From Perlabentimonas gracilis (lineage in GTDB: Bacteria; Bacteroidota; Bacteroidia; Bacteroidales; Tenuifilaceae): a stretch of 35,744 bases of DNA. Made by a program: the position numbers and the translations under genes. The DNA lies in assembly GCF_011174675.1 (NCBI RefSeq), contig NZ_JAANIG010000041.1, positions 1 through 35,744 of the forward strand, given 5' to 3'. The notes beneath the pieces are model-generated. The model saw nothing but the letters and a program-made list of their open reading frames with translations. It had not been told where the DNA came from and did no database searches. Positions 34,185-35,744 of the stretch are shown in pieces (positions within the stretch are counted from its first letter, which is position 1; the number at the start of each line of letters is the position of its first letter).

Positions 34185-34253
34185 GATAACAGTGTTTTTC
34201 AGGCACAGCCTGCTAGGATAATCGAGCCGAGGCGCAGCCACGGCTCAACGGGG
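34185..34253. repeat. 69-bp direct repeat, copy 2
   Basis: Partner of 33453-33521. Here it runs on into a G9 tract (34250-34258) and a perfect ctcgtcaa/ttgacgag hairpin (34265-34284). The 7-bp inverted ends gataaca (34185-34191) and tgttatc (34294-34300) could bound a 116-bp unit of which copy 1 is a shortened form. Confidence 0.85.
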
Positions 34254-34495
34254 GGGGGCGTGGTCTCGTCAAGGTATTGACGAGAGGAGAGCGTGTTATC
34301 CGCCAGCCAGCGGATCCCCCGACGAAAACCCTGCCTGCACTGCCCCGTCTGTTGACAGGCCATAGCCGTCAAGTTAAGAACACAACAAGTTGATAAGTAG
34401 ACTGGTAGTAAAACACAATCCCCCATAAGGGGAACTGTCAGTATTATTCTCCATTCTAGTTTATTGTTTTATGTTAAATGAAGGGCGCTTGAATT
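34254..34495. other. Spacer before the transposase with possible element end
   Basis: It holds the hairpin 34265-34284, a ctgcctgc module, and at 34358-34373 ggccatagccgtcaag, which is shared with both outer arms of the element at 23033-23328. This could mark the left end of the transposase-bearing element, but the matching right end is not in the window. Confidence 0.45.
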
Positions 34496-35653
34496 TTGTG
34501 TTGCAATACAACTTTGCCCTCGCTCATAAAAGTACGAAATATTAATGAATTAAAGGAGATAAATGCCAGTAAAATCAGGGGTTTTATTAAAAATCAGAGT
34601 AGTTTTCTAACAACGAGTTTAGATGAGATACTAGGGAAAGATCATGTTGAGCAGTTGGCCAGAGCAGCAGGTTTTGTCAAACGGTCCTCATTGGTCAATG
34701 GGAAAAACTTTCTGGATTTGCTGCTCTCGAATGCCACCCAAGGGGCGCTGCTAAGCCTGGAGGACCTTAGCCGTGATTTTGCAGTAGCGCATGGAGAATC
34801 CATCTCGAAGCAAGGGCTTGACGAGCGCTTCAACTCAGAGGCAGTGTTTTTTCTGAAAAGCATACTGAACAAAATGCTGGATAACCATTTGCTGGGGACA
34901 CAGAAAAGCGGCACGAAGAGCCCATTCACATCATGTAGGCTGAGAGACTCCACTCGATTTGGGTTACCCCAGGAGTATGCCTCCAAATACAAAGGGCATG
35001 GTGGAGCAACCCAAACCAAATCGATGATAAGCATACAGTATAAATTTGATTTGTTGACCGGAGATCAGGTTGACCTTCAGTTAACTAGCGGCTGCCAAAA
35101 CGATCAGGGAGACTCCCCGGAAAGCATCAAGAATGTTAAGGAGGGGGAGCTTTTAATACGAGACTTAGGGTATGTGACCACAATGTATTTATCTGGAGTA
35201 ATGAAAAGAAAGGCTTTCTTCTTGAATAGGTTGCCATCCCAGATAAACGTATACGACCCGAACAGCAAGGAGGTAATCAGCCTGAAAAATGTTTACAAGA
35301 GGCTAATACGCTACAGCATACCCTACATCGAACTTGACGTGCTCATCGGAAAAAAAGCCCAGTTGCCTTGCCGGCTGGTGGTTTCCGTCTGCGAAGAGAA
35401 TGCTGCCAAAAAAAGATTAGAGAGAACCACCAAGAACACCAACAGTACAGGGCATAAGGTTTCAGAGGAAACCAAGTGGAGGTCTGGGTTAAACATGTAC
35501 ATCACCAATGCTCCCGAGGAAAAAATCCATGCCAAGAATATCTATCAGGTGTACCGTATGAGATGGCAAATTGAGCTGATCTTTAAGGTCTGGAAATCAA
35601 TCGCGAATATTGACAAGCTGAAGAAGGTGAAAATAGAAAGGTTTGTGTTTTAA
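34496..35653 (+). pseudogene. Truncated IS4-type DDE transposase
   Basis: The 385-codon frame has the IS4-type layout: a helical N-terminus (KIRGFIKNQSSFLTTSLDEIL), the first acidic residue in RDSTRFGLPQ, the second in LLIRDLGYVTT, a long beta insertion, and the YREK-like block YRMRWQIELIFKVWKS carrying the third acidic residue. It ends abruptly at KVKIERFVF, where family members continue for roughly 40-60 residues, so the C-terminus is missing. No in-frame ATG exists near the beginning; the frame opens at a TTG (34496), so the 5' end may also be altered. The AT-rich sequence after 35653 does not resume the reading frame. Confidence 0.7.
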
Positions 35654-35744
35654 CCCTAAATAACCAAGCATTTTTTTTACAATTTTATTATTTATTTTTA
35701 CCAACGGACAAACGACCGATGGTGACTGTTATACCGAAGGTTCA

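Noticed and set aside
33453-34253. Integron attC sites around the GNAT gene
   Set aside because: GTTRRRY/RYYYAAC cores are not in the right order or spacing, and no integrase gene is in the window.
34199-34426. 75-codon minus-strand frame
   Set aside because: It runs through the 69-bp repeat and hairpins; its end is the same repeat-derived peptide seen in the truncated GNAT, so it is not a gene.
34471-34545. Short frame MLNEGRLNFV before the transposase as its missing N-terminus
   Set aside because: It is in another frame, ends after about 24 codons and shows no similarity I can recognise to IS4 transposases.

Overview
The window looks like a chromosomal segment from a member of the Bacteroidota, most likely order Bacteroidales or Marinilabiliales. 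This rests on four things seen in the sequence. Promoters have TAnnTTTG-type -7 elements (for example before 3255, 21916, 26104, 30471 and 33332). Shine-Dalgarno sequences are almost absent. The protein families are typical of the phylum: OmpP1/FadL-like porin, WbqC, SiaB/DUF6272-like protein, AddB-like nuclease, long FtsX-type permease and a GLPGLI/DUF4412-like lipoprotein. Many envelope proteins carry lipoprotein signals. I see no rRNA, tRNA or CRISPR array.

Layout. 1-5047: a SHOCT-domain membrane protein and its terminator, a convergent pair of a family 2 glycosyltransferase and RmuC, then a divergent MFS transporter overlapping a WbqC-family gene. 5048-5629: a spacer filled with repeats. 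5630-8810: two envelope genes on the minus strand, an OmpP1/FadL-like barrel and a Tyr/Trp- and Ser-rich lipoprotein. 8910-12778: proS, a conserved unknown gene and an M49-like metallopeptidase lipoprotein, probably one transcript ending in a strong terminator. 12893-14221: a SiaB-like protein converging on a LolA-fold periplasmic protein. 14400-17767: a tight housekeeping operon of guanine deaminase, mnmE, arfB, a DUF3820 gene and an acyl-ACP thioesterase. 17819-21735, minus strand: lolA, ftsK and a lipoprotein. 21916-28995: a YhcC-type radical SAM gene, a repeat-rich spacer, a FtsX-type ABC permease (minus) and an AddB-like nuclease. 28996-29625: another repeat spacer.

From 29626 to the end the window becomes more accessory in character: a PaiA-like acetyltransferase, an OFA-type MFS transporter, a small AT-rich DUF3781-like gene, a beta-lactamase-fold serine hydrolase, an AT-rich GNAT gene followed by a cut-off second GNAT gene, and a truncated IS4-type transposase. 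The GNAT pair lies between two 69-bp direct repeats. A separate short motif, ggccatagccgtcaag, lies upstream of the transposase at 34358 and bounds a nested inverted-repeat element at 23033-23328.

How the genes work together. Many products act on the cell envelope (LolA, lipoproteins, OmpP1-like barrel, FtsX permease, glycosyltransferase, acyl-ACP thioesterase) or on genome maintenance (RmuC, AddB-like nuclease, FtsK). The proS, mnmE and arfB products serve translation. I found no clear new multi-gene defence or biosynthetic system. The least explained features are the repeat-bounded GNAT cassette, the nested inverted-repeat element, the stand-alone SiaB-like gene and the unknown protein after proS.
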